NCBI GenBank assembly: GCA_964572225.1
Contig: CAZNFR010000004.1
Coordinates: 9,339 to 73,338 of the forward strand
Length of the DNA stretch: 64,000 nucleotides
Direction of reading: 5' to 3'
Source of the DNA: CAZNFR01 sp964572225
GTDB lineage: Bacteria; Bacteroidota; Bacteroidia; Bacteroidales; GCA-2748055
In this document: positions 56,349 through 63,505 of the stretch, in pieces
How the letters are laid out: each line of letters begins with the position of its first letter
Numbering within the stretch: the first letter of the stretch is position 1
Notes under the pieces: model-generated
Seen by the model: only the letters and a program-made list of their open reading frames with translations
Told to the model about the DNA's origin: nothing
The model's database searches: none
Position numbers and translations under genes: made by a program

Positions 56349-57299
56349 ATGGCTTTTCCATTTTCCAGTCTGGATCAACTGAAAAAGGTTCATGCAAGGA
56401 TTAAAACCGGTATTCATGAAACCCCGGTTCTGGTTTCATCTTCCTTTAATAATCTGGCCGGGAACCAGACCTGGTTCAAGTGTGAGAATTTTCAGCGGAC
56501 CGGTTCTTTCAAATTCAGGGGAGCCCTGAATGCGGTAACATCCCTGAAGCCTGAGGAAAAGAAATTGGGTGTTGCCACACATTCGTCGGGCAATTTTGCC
56601 CAGGCAGTGGCCCTGGCTGCAAATCTGAATCAGGTACAAGCACGGATCGTAATGCCTGAAAACGCACCTGAAATCAAAAAAGCGGCGGTCAGGACTTATC
56701 AGGGGATCATAACAGAATGTCCTCCCGGACTGCAAAACCGGGAACAAACCCTACTTTCCCTTAAGAATCAATTCGGCTGTATCGAACTACATCCTTCCAA
56801 TCAGATTGAGGTTATTGAAGGTAATGCCAGCATTGTCCTGGAGTTTCTGGAACAAGTGCCGGAACTCGAGGCGATAATCACTCCAGTGGGAGGAGGCGGA
56901 TTGCTGGCAGGGACTGCCCTGGCAGCAAAACAGATTAACCCAAAAATCCGCATCTTTGCAGGGGAACCGTCAAATGCCGACGATGCATACCGGTCTCTTC
57001 ATTCCGGAATAATTCAGCCTTCACTGAATCCGGATACCATTGCCGACGGACTCAAAACCCAGCTTGGTAATGTGAATTTTCCCATAATCCTTGAATATGT
57101 GGAAGAAATTTTCAGAGTTGAGGAAGAGGAGATTATCGAGGCCATGAAGTTTATCTGGCAGCGCATGAAAATCCTGATTGAGCCCTCGAGCGCCGTGCCT
57201 GTGGCGGCAATATTAAAGCATCCCGGGATATTCAAAGGGATGAGAACCGGGATTATTCTTTCCGGTGGCAATGTTCAGCTTGATCATTTACCCTTCTGA
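56349..57299 (+). CDS. Threonine/serine dehydratase or serine racemase, PLP fold type II
   Basis: 316 residues. The PLP Lys is in RTGSFKFRGALNA (Lys55) and the phosphate-binding glycine loop is TPVGGGGLLAGTALA; the start THETPV-like region GIHETPVLVS also fits. The length, without the ACT domains of biosynthetic IlvA, matches catabolic threonine dehydratase or serine racemase. It should deaminate threonine or serine to a 2-oxo acid, or racemise serine. Its end overlaps by 16 bases the end of the convergent ChbG-like gene. Confidence 0.88.
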   Translation: MAFPFSSLDQLKKVHARIKTGIHETPVLVSSSFNNLAGNQTWFKCENFQRTGSFKFRGALNAVTSLKPEEKKLGVATHSSGNFAQAVALAANLNQVQARIVMPENAPEIKKAAVRTYQGIITECPPGLQNREQTLLSLKNQFGCIELHPSNQIEVIEGNASIVLEFLEQVPELEAIITPVGGGGLLAGTALAAKQINPKIRIFAGEPSNADDAYRSLHSGIIQPSLNPDTIADGLKTQLGNVNFPIILEYVEEIFRVEEEEIIEAMKFIWQRMKILIEPSSAVPVAAILKHPGIFKGMRTGIILSGGNVQLDHLPF

Positions 57300-58159
57300 A
57301 TCCTCTTCAAATCACCATAACTGACAAGTTCTACTCCCCTCTCTCTGATTGCCTCCTTTACGATATCACTGGTGAATACATCGGTGACCAGCTGCCTGTC
57401 TCTGCCAGTTTTATAACTCCCCTTTATCCCAACAGTTTCCATTTCGGGGGTATCCAGTGCAGGATGTTCCACAAACAGGTACACCCCATCCTCAAGTTCA
57501 AGTATGGCCTTAGCAAATTCGGATGCCTGTTCTTCGGCAGTCATGGCCCCGTCTCTCTTATATGAAAATCGTTTAAGATTAAATTGGGACAGGTCGATAT
57601 CCAGCCCATAATCTTTTTCAAGTTTTGTAAGCAATACATCAATCTGCGGATCGGCACTGGCGAATCCCATATGGGTGGTGATATGGGTTACATTATCTAT
57701 CTGAGCAAGGGCCAGCTCGATCTGCGCCCTCAATTCGGCTTCAAGATCGGTCATGGTCCATTCAGATTCCCTGAAGGTTTGTTCTGGTGGGAAATAGTCA
57801 TTCGGCCACACCATGGGGAAAAAATAGCCCTGTTCATCGGTCAGGGAAGACTTGCCTGTTAGGGGCCTCCATTTCATATTATCCCATTCGCTGGTCATGG
57901 TAAGATGAATCCCCACATCCAGTCCGGGATTTTCTTTAAGCATCTGCACTGCTTCGGGAAACCACGGACAGGGAACCATGATTTCGACGCTGGTCATGAT
58001 CCCGTTCCTGTAAGATTCAATACAGGCAACGTTCGCCGCATGGAAGGAACCCATATCATCCCCCCTTATTATCAGCCGAATGTTAGATTCAGGTCTTTGG
58101 CCCGACAGGAAACCAATGCTGGACAGGAATAAGGCTATGATTATTATGGTTGATCGCAT
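57284..58159 (-). CDS. ChbG/HpnK (YdjC) family deacetylase, exported
   Basis: 291 residues with a signal peptide (IIIIALFLSSIGFLSGQ). The metal-site motifs of the YdjC carbohydrate deacetylases are present: IIRGDDMGSFHA with Asp, VGIHLTMTSEW with His and THITTHMGFASADPQ with His. ChbG-type enzymes remove acetyl groups from chitooligosaccharides, and HpnK from hopanoid sugars. The signal peptide places this enzyme outside the cytoplasm. It is monocistronic, so the substrate is unproven. Confidence 0.88.
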   Translation of the reverse strand: MRSTIIIIALFLSSIGFLSGQRPESNIRLIIRGDDMGSFHAANVACIESYRNGIMTSVEIMVPCPWFPEAVQMLKENPGLDVGIHLTMTSEWDNMKWRPLTGKSSLTDEQGYFFPMVWPNDYFPPEQTFRESEWTMTDLEAELRAQIELALAQIDNVTHITTHMGFASADPQIDVLLTKLEKDYGLDIDLSQFNLKRFSYKRDGAMTAEEQASEFAKAILELEDGVYLFVEHPALDTPEMETVGIKGSYKTGRDRQLVTDVFTSDIVKEAIRERGVELVSYGDLKRIQKGK

Positions 58160-58337
58160 ATTGAATAAAAATTTATTATGAAGGTTTGCTGGTTTTTGAT
58201 TTCCTTAAAAATACATAAAATTCCAAAGTCTGACATTTTTTCCTGAGCAAACCTGTCAAATTGTTTATTATTTTAGAATGGCACAATTTCTGAATTGTAT
58301 TGACAAATCTAAATACTTCGATAAATAAATATAAATT

Positions 58338-58925
58338 ATGGAAATTGCCCCAGTAAAATCACTTTCCGAATTAAGGGATGTGCTTACAAAATCAGAAAAG
58401 ACCTATCTGTTGATCTACAAGGAAGGCTCCGACCAAAGTGATTGTGCAATGGAACATTTCAAAAAGGCATCCGAATCGATTAGCGGCATAACCCTGTTGG
58501 CGGTGAATGTTGCCGAGGTAAGGGATATTCATGAACACTACGAGATCCGTTCAGCCCCTACTCTTCTGGAATTTGAGAAAGAAGAGTTAAAGAATGCCAT
58601 AAAGGGATGTCATAAATGGGAGTTTTTCAAGGCTTTACTGGAAGATGCGGTTTTCCACGCCCAAAACAGGAAGGAAGGAAAGGTTCCAAAGCAGGTAAGA
58701 GTATACAGTACCCCTGCCTGTACCTGGTGTAATACCCTGAAATCCTATTTGCGGCAGCATAAGGTCCGTTTTACCGATATCGATGTTTCCCGGGATCAGA
58801 ATGCTGCTCGTGAGATGGTTAACCGCAGCGGCCAGCAGGGAGTTCCCCAGACCCTGATTAACGGACAATTGGTGATTGGTTTTGACAAAAAGAAAATTAA
58901 CGAACTTTTAGAAATAACTACGTAA
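58338..58925 (+). CDS. Thioredoxin-fold/glutaredoxin two-domain protein
   Basis: 195 residues. The N-terminal domain (about 1-105) has a thioredoxin fold (TYLLIYKEGSDQSDC, RSAPTLLEFE) but only one Cys (Cys36) where the CxxC of thioredoxin would be, so it may be a non-redox or single-Cys scaffold. The C-terminal domain (about 118-195) is a glutaredoxin with VYSTPACTWCNTL (Cys128, Cys131) and the cis-Pro motif QGVPQTLINGQ. It is 11 bases before a groES gene, so they are probably cotranscribed and may respond to oxidative stress together. Confidence 0.88.
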   Translation: MEIAPVKSLSELRDVLTKSEKTYLLIYKEGSDQSDCAMEHFKKASESISGITLLAVNVAEVRDIHEHYEIRSAPTLLEFEKEELKNAIKGCHKWEFFKALLEDAVFHAQNRKEGKVPKQVRVYSTPACTWCNTLKSYLRQHKVRFTDIDVSRDQNAAREMVNRSGQQGVPQTLINGQLVIGFDKKKINELLEITT

Positions 58926-58936
58926 AAATTTAGATC

Positions 58937-59224
58937 ATGAAAGAATTACAACCAGTTAATGAAAACGTTTTGCTTGACATCAATGAGGACAAATCGGAAC
59001 AAAGAACAACGGGTGGGATTATCATTCCGGATACGGCAAAAGAAAAGCAAAATATTGCCAAAGTTATTGGGATAAGCAATATTGAAAATCCGGAAATTGC
59101 GGTAGGAGACCAGGTACTATATAAAGAATTCTCAGGAAATGAAGTGGAATTTGAAGGGAACAAATATTTGCTAATTCCCTATTCCGACATTCTTGCAAAA
59201 ATTGTTGAAACGGAAAGCATCTGA
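58937..59224 (+). CDS. GroES/Cpn10 co-chaperonin, without an adjacent GroEL
   Basis: 95 residues, normal Cpn10 length, with the family N-terminus LQPVNENVLLDINEDKSEQ and the mobile loop TTGGIIIPDTAKEKQN, followed by VGDQVLYKEFSGNEVEFEG. It caps the GroEL ring during protein folding. No GroEL follows; the next gene is a kinase. It lies immediately after the thioredoxin-glutaredoxin fusion, so it is probably a second, specialised co-chaperonin rather than the housekeeping copy, but the sequence alone cannot exclude that groEL is elsewhere. Confidence 0.88.
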   Translation: MKELQPVNENVLLDINEDKSEQRTTGGIIIPDTAKEKQNIAKVIGISNIENPEIAVGDQVLYKEFSGNEVEFEGNKYLLIPYSDILAKIVETESI

Positions 59225-59232
59225 TTTTATAT

Positions 59233-59317
59233 AAAAGGCAGGCATCCGGAACTGAGGTTTTATTCTGAAAAAAAATTACCCGGATTGGTTTTAAATTTAA
59301 TCCGGCGCCTGTCTTTT
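59233..59317 (+). repeat. Long-arm inverted repeat between groES and the TPR kinase
   Basis: AAAAGGCAGGC (59233-59243) pairs with GCCTGTCTTTT (59307-59317), 11 bp with one G-T pair, separated by 63 bases. The right arm ends in a T run. It could end the thioredoxin-groES transcript or lie in the leader of the kinase gene, and it supports placing the kinase start downstream of it. Confidence 0.4.
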
Positions 59318-59386
59318 AATCAATCTCCTGAAACCTTTTCCCATCGGCAGGGTAAAAAGGGAAAACCACTATTCCTGCCATATTCC

Positions 59387-61492
59387 GTGAAACAATCCCG
59401 AGTCATAATTATCACCTGGATTTCAGCAATTACTCTTCTCCTGAGTTTTGAATTACGAGGAAATGAACCCGAAGATGAAAATACGATAAGGGAAATTACC
59501 CGGCTGATTATCACCACCAGGGTGGATGAAAATAGTCTGGATGAGTTTAAGAATTCTTCGAATTCTGAAAAACTTGATATATACAAACAATTAACAGCCC
59601 ACTTTTTGCGGCAGGAGAAGGTTGACTCTTCGCTTTACTTTGCCCTGAAAGGTATGGATTTGTCGACCGTTACCAACTCCCATTATTTCTCTGCCTTTTT
59701 TCATTTATATGCTGGAATAGTTTATAATATTCAGACAAGGTATAATCATGCACTGGATAATTTACGGCACGCAGTAATTGCGGCAAACAAAACCGATTCT
59801 GTGAGGATCAGATCCGACATTTATCGTAACCTGGGGAACGTTTACTGGGGAATGAGCATTTACGATAAAGCATACGATAACTATATTATCAGTCTTGATC
59901 TGGCGCGAAATGCAGGACTGGAGCATAATGTGGCCTCAGCCCTCAATAATATAGGGAACGTTTATCAATCCGTAAATGATGGTGAGGAGGCCCTTAATTA
60001 TTATGAACAAGCGCTTAGAATGGCCCGGTCTGAAGATTTTCCCGAGATCGCAACCATTTCCACAAACAATATTGGTGATTTGCACCTTAAAAATGACGAG
60101 CCGGTTAAAGCCCTTCCTTACTTCGAAGAAAGCTTAAACCTTAGTGAGGAACTAGGTCTTTTAATGCAAAAAGGAGTGACTCTTTTCAACATAGGAGATG
60201 TGTATTTCAGGTTGGATTCCCTTAATCAATCGATAGTATACATGGAAGAATCATTGGAACTGGCTGGAATAAGCGGAGACCGGCTGGGGCTTGCACACGG
60301 GTACCTAAAGCTTGCGGAAATATTCCTAAAAAAAAGGGATTATAAGACTGCCTATCAGAATATCATCGCCGGTCTCAGTCATTCGAGGACTGCAGGATCG
60401 ACTGAATTGATGGCGGATGGATATGACATATTAAATAAATACTATTATCAGCAGGGAATTTTAGATTCCGCCTACCGGGCACTCGAACAAAAATCTGCTA
60501 TACGCGACAGTTTCTTCATACTGACCAGTGCCAGAGAAGTTTTACGAAATGAAAACAGGATTAAGGATGAAAAGGCCAGCATGGAGATCGAAAACCTAAA
60601 GAGAAAAGAAACCGTTACCCGAACCCTTTCGATTGTGATTACGGTTTCTCTGGTGGTTATTCTCGCGGTGGGTATGCTTTCTTATCTGAGTCTAAAGAAG
60701 AAAAGCAAATTGCTTTCCAGGCAAAAATCCGAAATTGAAGAACAAAAAAGGTTATTACTTAAGATCAATAACGAGTTGGTTCATTCACAGGAAGATCTGA
60801 AACGAATGAATTATGCCAAGGACAAACTATTGACTGTTGTTTCCCATGATCTTAAGAATCCTATCAGTGCAATGAGGGGTTATGTGGAACTGATGCTCAT
60901 GCAATTTGACAACATTGAACCTGAAAAAAAGAAAGAGTTCCTTCAGGAAGTATTCAATGCCATTGAAAGAGTGAGTCTTATGGTGAATAATATTCTCTAT
61001 TGGATTAAAAATCAGACCAATGGCATTAATCTCCAGAAAAAGAACATGAACCTGAAGAAACAAGTTGGCAATAATATACTCATTTACAAACTCATTGCGA
61101 AATCAAAGGAAATATCATTTGTTGATAAAACAAATGAGGAGCATACGATTTACGCAGACATTAATGTGTTTGATACAATCATCAGAAACCTGATTTCAAA
61201 TTCGCTGAAATTTACCCCTGCCGGGGGGATCATTGAATTTTCCAGCAGACGTTCCAGAGACAGGATCATCTTAACCGTAAGAGACACGGGTGAAGGGATT
61301 CCTGAAGAAAAAATGATGGATATCCTCAATCCGGAAAAATTTGTGTCGGGCACCGGTACCCATCAGGAAAAAGGTACAGGAATGGGAATGAATTTGGTTC
61401 AGGAATTCACCGAACTTATGGGGGCTAAACTGGAAATTAAATCCAAATTGAAAGAAGGTACCTCAGTATCAATAGCTTTCCCTCTATTATAA
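59387..61492 (+). CDS. TPR-repeat sensor histidine kinase
   Basis: About 701 residues from GTG 59387, which gives a signal-like segment (VIIITWISAITLLLSF); the frame extends to a TTG at 59285 but that region contains the inverted repeat. About seven tetratricopeptide repeats (about residues 60-380; NALNNIG-type units such as ALNNIGNVYQSVNDGEEALN) lie outside the membrane, followed by one membrane span (about 420-440), a coiled coil, HisKA with VVSHDLKNPISAMRGY (His487) and HATPase with NSLKFT, DTGEGIPE and GTGMGMNL. No response regulator is adjacent, but an HTH protein and the leader-peptide array follow 73 bases later, so a control role there is possible. Confidence 0.9.
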   Translation: MKQSRVIIITWISAITLLLSFELRGNEPEDENTIREITRLIITTRVDENSLDEFKNSSNSEKLDIYKQLTAHFLRQEKVDSSLYFALKGMDLSTVTNSHYFSAFFHLYAGIVYNIQTRYNHALDNLRHAVIAANKTDSVRIRSDIYRNLGNVYWGMSIYDKAYDNYIISLDLARNAGLEHNVASALNNIGNVYQSVNDGEEALNYYEQALRMARSEDFPEIATISTNNIGDLHLKNDEPVKALPYFEESLNLSEELGLLMQKGVTLFNIGDVYFRLDSLNQSIVYMEESLELAGISGDRLGLAHGYLKLAEIFLKKRDYKTAYQNIIAGLSHSRTAGSTELMADGYDILNKYYYQQGILDSAYRALEQKSAIRDSFFILTSAREVLRNENRIKDEKASMEIENLKRKETVTRTLSIVITVSLVVILAVGMLSYLSLKKKSKLLSRQKSEIEEQKRLLLKINNELVHSQEDLKRMNYAKDKLLTVVSHDLKNPISAMRGYVELMLMQFDNIEPEKKKEFLQEVFNAIERVSLMVNNILYWIKNQTNGINLQKKNMNLKKQVGNNILIYKLIAKSKEISFVDKTNEEHTIYADINVFDTIIRNLISNSLKFTPAGGIIEFSSRRSRDRIILTVRDTGEGIPEEKMMDILNPEKFVSGTGTHQEKGTGMGMNLVQEFTELMGAKLEIKSKLKEGTSVSIAFPLL

Positions 61493-61565
61493 AAAATATT
61501 CCAATTTTCTTTCATTCATAGGCAGAGATTTCAGGCTTTTTTCCATTAAGGGGTAAAAGCAGGAT

Positions 61566-61808
61566 ATGTCTTTGCAAAACGATCTAAATATTATTTCAAG
61601 AGTTGATTTCCTGGTTAGGACTCGGAGGACGGGAAGCGCTCAGGAACTTAGTCTGCATCTCGGAATTTCCAAAAGGAAACTCTATCGCGTGATATCAGAC
61701 ATGAAGGACCTGGGTGCTCCCATCTCCTGGTCTCGGGATAGCCACAGCTATGTTTACCGAACTCCAGGTAAACTGGAAATGAAATTCCTGGAATCCGATT
61801 GGAAGTAG
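61566..61808 (+). CDS. Small HTH-domain DNA-binding protein, 80 aa
   Basis: 80 residues, almost all of it a winged/HTH_11-type domain: SRVDFLVRTRRTGSAQELS, then the recognition helix LGISKRKLYRVISDMKDLG and the wing APISWSRDSHSYVYR. No sensory or receiver domain. It lies between a TPR histidine kinase and an array of double-glycine leader peptides, and a perfect 14-bp palindrome follows it 20 bases later. The best guess is the local regulator of the peptide array, perhaps autoregulated; this is inferred from position. Confidence 0.85.
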   Translation: MSLQNDLNIISRVDFLVRTRRTGSAQELSLHLGISKRKLYRVISDMKDLGAPISWSRDSHSYVYRTPGKLEMKFLESDWK

Positions 61809-61828
61809 GACTGAAAAAATAAATACCG

Positions 61829-61842
61829 GGTTTGGCCAAACC
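61829..61842. promoter_or_regulatory. Perfect 14-bp palindrome between the HTH gene and the peptide array
   Basis: GGTTTGGCCAAACC is an exact palindrome with no spacer, 27 bases before the first peptide ATG and 20 bases after the HTH stop. Its size and symmetry fit the operator of a dimeric HTH protein; a small RNA hairpin is less likely because there is no loop. No experimental evidence. Confidence 0.45.
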
Positions 61843-61869
61843 TTCATTATTCACTTAAAAATTACCATT

Positions 61870-62031
61870 ATGAAACGAAAAAAGGGGTTTAAAAACCTAA
61901 ATCAAACAGAAATCTGCGAATGCAGTGGAGGAAGGCTCTGGCCTTTTATTGACTTTGTGAAAGCACTTGCCGATTACAGGATTGGCGAGGATTTGTTTTT
62001 CTATCACAGAATCCCGGTTGAAAATGAATAA
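61870..62031 (+). CDS. Double-glycine leader peptide 1 (53 aa)
   Basis: Leader of 21 residues ending in LNQTEICECSGG, then a 32-residue core starting RLWPFIDFVKALADYRIG. The position of Leu and Glu before GG follows the pattern recognised by C39 peptidases. The core contains two Phe clusters and no Cys (the only Cys are in the leader). It is the first of six such genes in tandem. The start ATG has no Shine-Dalgarno sequence but an A-rich upstream region, normal for the phylum. Activity is unknown. Confidence 0.7.
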   Translation: MKRKKGFKNLNQTEICECSGGRLWPFIDFVKALADYRIGEDLFFYHRIPVENE

Positions 62032-62049
62032 CGCTAAAATTCGGTAAAC

Positions 62050-62205
62050 ATGAAAAAAAACAAAATGAAAACAATTCCTGAAAGTGAACTTTATTCGCTT
62101 GCAGGGGGGATCATTATCTTACCCGGGTACAGACTGGCATTATGGTCTGTGAAAATCGAGAATATGATCGATAAGTTTCTGGATTGGTGGATAAAAGAAC
62201 TTTAA
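62050..62205 (+). CDS. Double-glycine leader peptide 2 (51 aa)
   Basis: Leader of 20 residues ending in IPESELYSLAGG, a near-ideal class II bacteriocin leader, then a 31-residue core IIILPGYRLALWSVKIENMI then DKFLDWWIKEL. The core is amphipathic and rich in Leu, Ile and Trp, with roughly balanced charges. It is 18 bases after peptide 1. No modification motif is seen. Confidence 0.72.
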   Translation: MKKNKMKTIPESELYSLAGGIIILPGYRLALWSVKIENMIDKFLDWWIKEL

Positions 62206-62218
62206 ATTATCAAAAGTC

Positions 62219-62359
62219 ATGAATGAAAAACTAAAAACCAACTTTTCGGAACTGGATACCAAAAGTCAAATGGAAATATCCGGTGGCATCAACCTCAAAG
62301 GTTTGATAATGATCATCGTTGATCACTTCAGGAATCCATTTCCGATCTATGTGAAATAA
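62219..62359 (+). CDS. Double-glycine leader peptide 3 (46 aa)
   Basis: Leader of 23 residues with FSELDTKSQMEISGG, then a short 23-residue core (INLKGLIMIIVDHFRNPFPI with a final YVK). The ATG overlaps no other gene and begins 13 bases after peptide 2. It is the shortest core of the array, hydrophobic in its first half and without Cys. Confidence 0.68.
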   Translation: MNEKLKTNFSELDTKSQMEISGGINLKGLIMIIVDHFRNPFPIYVK

Positions 62360-62375
62360 ACTAAAACCTAAAGTT

Positions 62376-62549
62376 ATGGAAAATGAAAATCATGGGATAA
62401 GAATCCTTAAAACAACTGAAATTTATGATATTCAGGGAGGAAGCCGGATCTGGTTCTGGGTACTTGAGTTCGTAGTTGATAATTGGGAAGACTTAAAGAA
62501 GGGAGCACGCGACGGGGCAAGTGCAGCAGCCAAGTATATGGAACAATAA
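62376..62549 (+). CDS. Double-glycine leader peptide 4 with NWEDxKxGxxDG core (57 aa)
   Basis: Leader of 22 residues ending in LKTTEIYDIQGG, then a 35-residue core with a Trp-rich hydrophobic stretch (RIWFWVLEFVVD) followed by NWEDLKKGARDGASAAAKYM. The second half contains a GxxxG pair (GARDG). The same NWEDxKxGxxDG signature occurs in the membrane protein encoded at 62967-63119. It is 16 bases after peptide 3. Confidence 0.72.
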   Translation: MENENHGIRILKTTEIYDIQGGSRIWFWVLEFVVDNWEDLKKGARDGASAAAKYMEQ

Positions 62550-62559
62550 AACCAACAAC

Positions 62560-62739
62560 ATGAAAACAATTTCAATCAATGATGATGTACTCCTGAAAAT
62601 TTCCGGAGGTCAGTCGGTTCCAGAGATCTGCTCTGAAATTGCATGGTGGTTTGGCTTTACCGTTGGTATGGCAAAATGGCACATTGCCACTGGTAATGCC
62701 GGATGGCAAATTTCAATCTACCAGTCTCATAAACAATAA
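62560..62739 (+). CDS. Double-glycine leader peptide 5 (59 aa)
   Basis: The start is ATG 62560 (MKTISINDDVLLKISGG); an in-frame frame extension to 62521 lies inside peptide 4 and is rejected. Leader of 17 residues, then a 42-residue core (QSVPEICSEIAWWFGFTVGM then AKWHIATGNAGWQISIYQSH) with four Trp, one Cys and a GxxxG pair (GFTVG). It is 10 bases after peptide 4 and has the longest core of the array. Confidence 0.72.
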   Translation: MKTISINDDVLLKISGGQSVPEICSEIAWWFGFTVGMAKWHIATGNAGWQISIYQSHKQ

Positions 62740-62757
62740 CACTTAAAACAAAAGAAA

Positions 62758-62919
62758 ATGAAAGACTTAGCTGAAAGCAAATTGTATGTATTGAGTGGGG
62801 GTAGTGGAGATACCACCTCATTTGCATACGACCTGGCCTATTGTATCTCCTGGTGTGTAACGTCAATGTCCATAATCTATGGTCGAAATGCCATGAATGG
62901 TCAGCTGGCATTCAAATAA
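62758..62919 (+). CDS. Double-glycine leader peptide 6 (53 aa)
   Basis: Leader of 15 residues (MKDLAESKLYVLSGG), then a 38-residue core (SGDTTSFAYDLAYCISWCVT then SMSIIYGRNAMNGQLAFK). It is the only core with two Cys (CISWC), which could form a disulfide. It is 18 bases after peptide 5. It is the last recognisable leader peptide in the array. Confidence 0.72.
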   Translation: MKDLAESKLYVLSGGSGDTTSFAYDLAYCISWCVTSMSIIYGRNAMNGQLAFK

Positions 62920-62966
62920 AAAACCAAACCGGGGTTCACGGCACCCCGGTCAAAATTCAAAAAAAT

Positions 62967-63119
62967 ATGAAAAGATTAAAAACCAAACATATTATCTGGG
63001 GCGCAATCATTTTTATGGTAACCCTGATCCTTGCGACCTTTATTATTAACTGGGAGGATACCAAAGCCGGGATAAAGGATGGAATGAATGCAGGGAGTAA
63101 ACCAATGGAAATGAAATAA
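62967..63119 (+). CDS. Small single-span membrane protein with NWEDxKxGxxDG motif (50 aa)
   Basis: 50 residues: a basic N-terminus (MKRLKTKH), one membrane span (about residues 9-27), then NWEDTKAGIKDGMNAGSK. It has no double-glycine leader. The tail repeats the NWEDxKxGxxDG signature of peptide 4 and has two GxxxG pairs. By size and position it could be an immunity protein or a transporter accessory; both are inference. Confidence 0.7.
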   Translation: MKRLKTKHIIWGAIIFMVTLILATFIINWEDTKAGIKDGMNAGSKPMEMK

Positions 63120-63145
63120 ATTAAGGATCCTCAATAATAAAGTCT

Positions 63146-63352
63146 ATGAAGAAGCTTGAGAATATGGAAGACCTTCAAAACGATCTGGATTACTTTTTTT
63201 CGACCCGAAAAACCCCCGGGAGAATAATCTATCTATTTCTAAATATCCTGATCCTGATCGTTTTTTTCCTTTTTTTTACCCGGGGAAGGGAGGTGGGAAA
63301 TACTTCCGAAAGTCTTACTCGTTATGAAAAACCAAAGGAATCTGGTCAATAA
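63146..63352 (+). CDS. Small single-span membrane protein (68 aa)
   Basis: 68 residues: a soluble N-terminus (MEDLQNDLDYFFSTRKT), one membrane span (about residues 27-45, IIYLFLNILILIVFFLFF) and a charged tail with RGREVGNTSESL. No leader peptide. It lies between the peptide array and the C39 transporter gene, so it may be an immunity or accessory membrane protein. I do not recognise a family. Confidence 0.7.
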   Translation: MKKLENMEDLQNDLDYFFSTRKTPGRIIYLFLNILILIVFFLFFTRGREVGNTSESLTRYEKPKESGQ

Positions 63353-63418
63353 TGTCAAATAGACTTCATAAAATATTGGTCTAAGATATTTTAGATTTCA
63401 CCCTCCTTACCACTTATA

Positions 63419-63426
63419 TAAGTTTG
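63419..63426 (+). promoter_or_regulatory. Possible TAnnTTTG -7 box of the C39 transporter gene
   Basis: TAAGTTTG lies 79 bases before the transporter ATG in the 153-base intergenic region 63353-63505, which contains no coding frame. The transporter could thus be transcribed separately from the peptides. Confidence 0.35.
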
Positions 63427-63505
63427 GAAACATTTCCCTTTTTAAAAAAGGAATGATCCATAAGGATAAATTCCCTGGGGCCGTTGAAATAAAGGAACCA
63501 AAAGA

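Noticed and set aside
63437..63452. Short CCTTTTT/AAAAAGG inverted repeat before the C39 transporter
   Set aside because: Too short and AT-rich to separate from chance, and its position just upstream of a gene does not fit a terminator.
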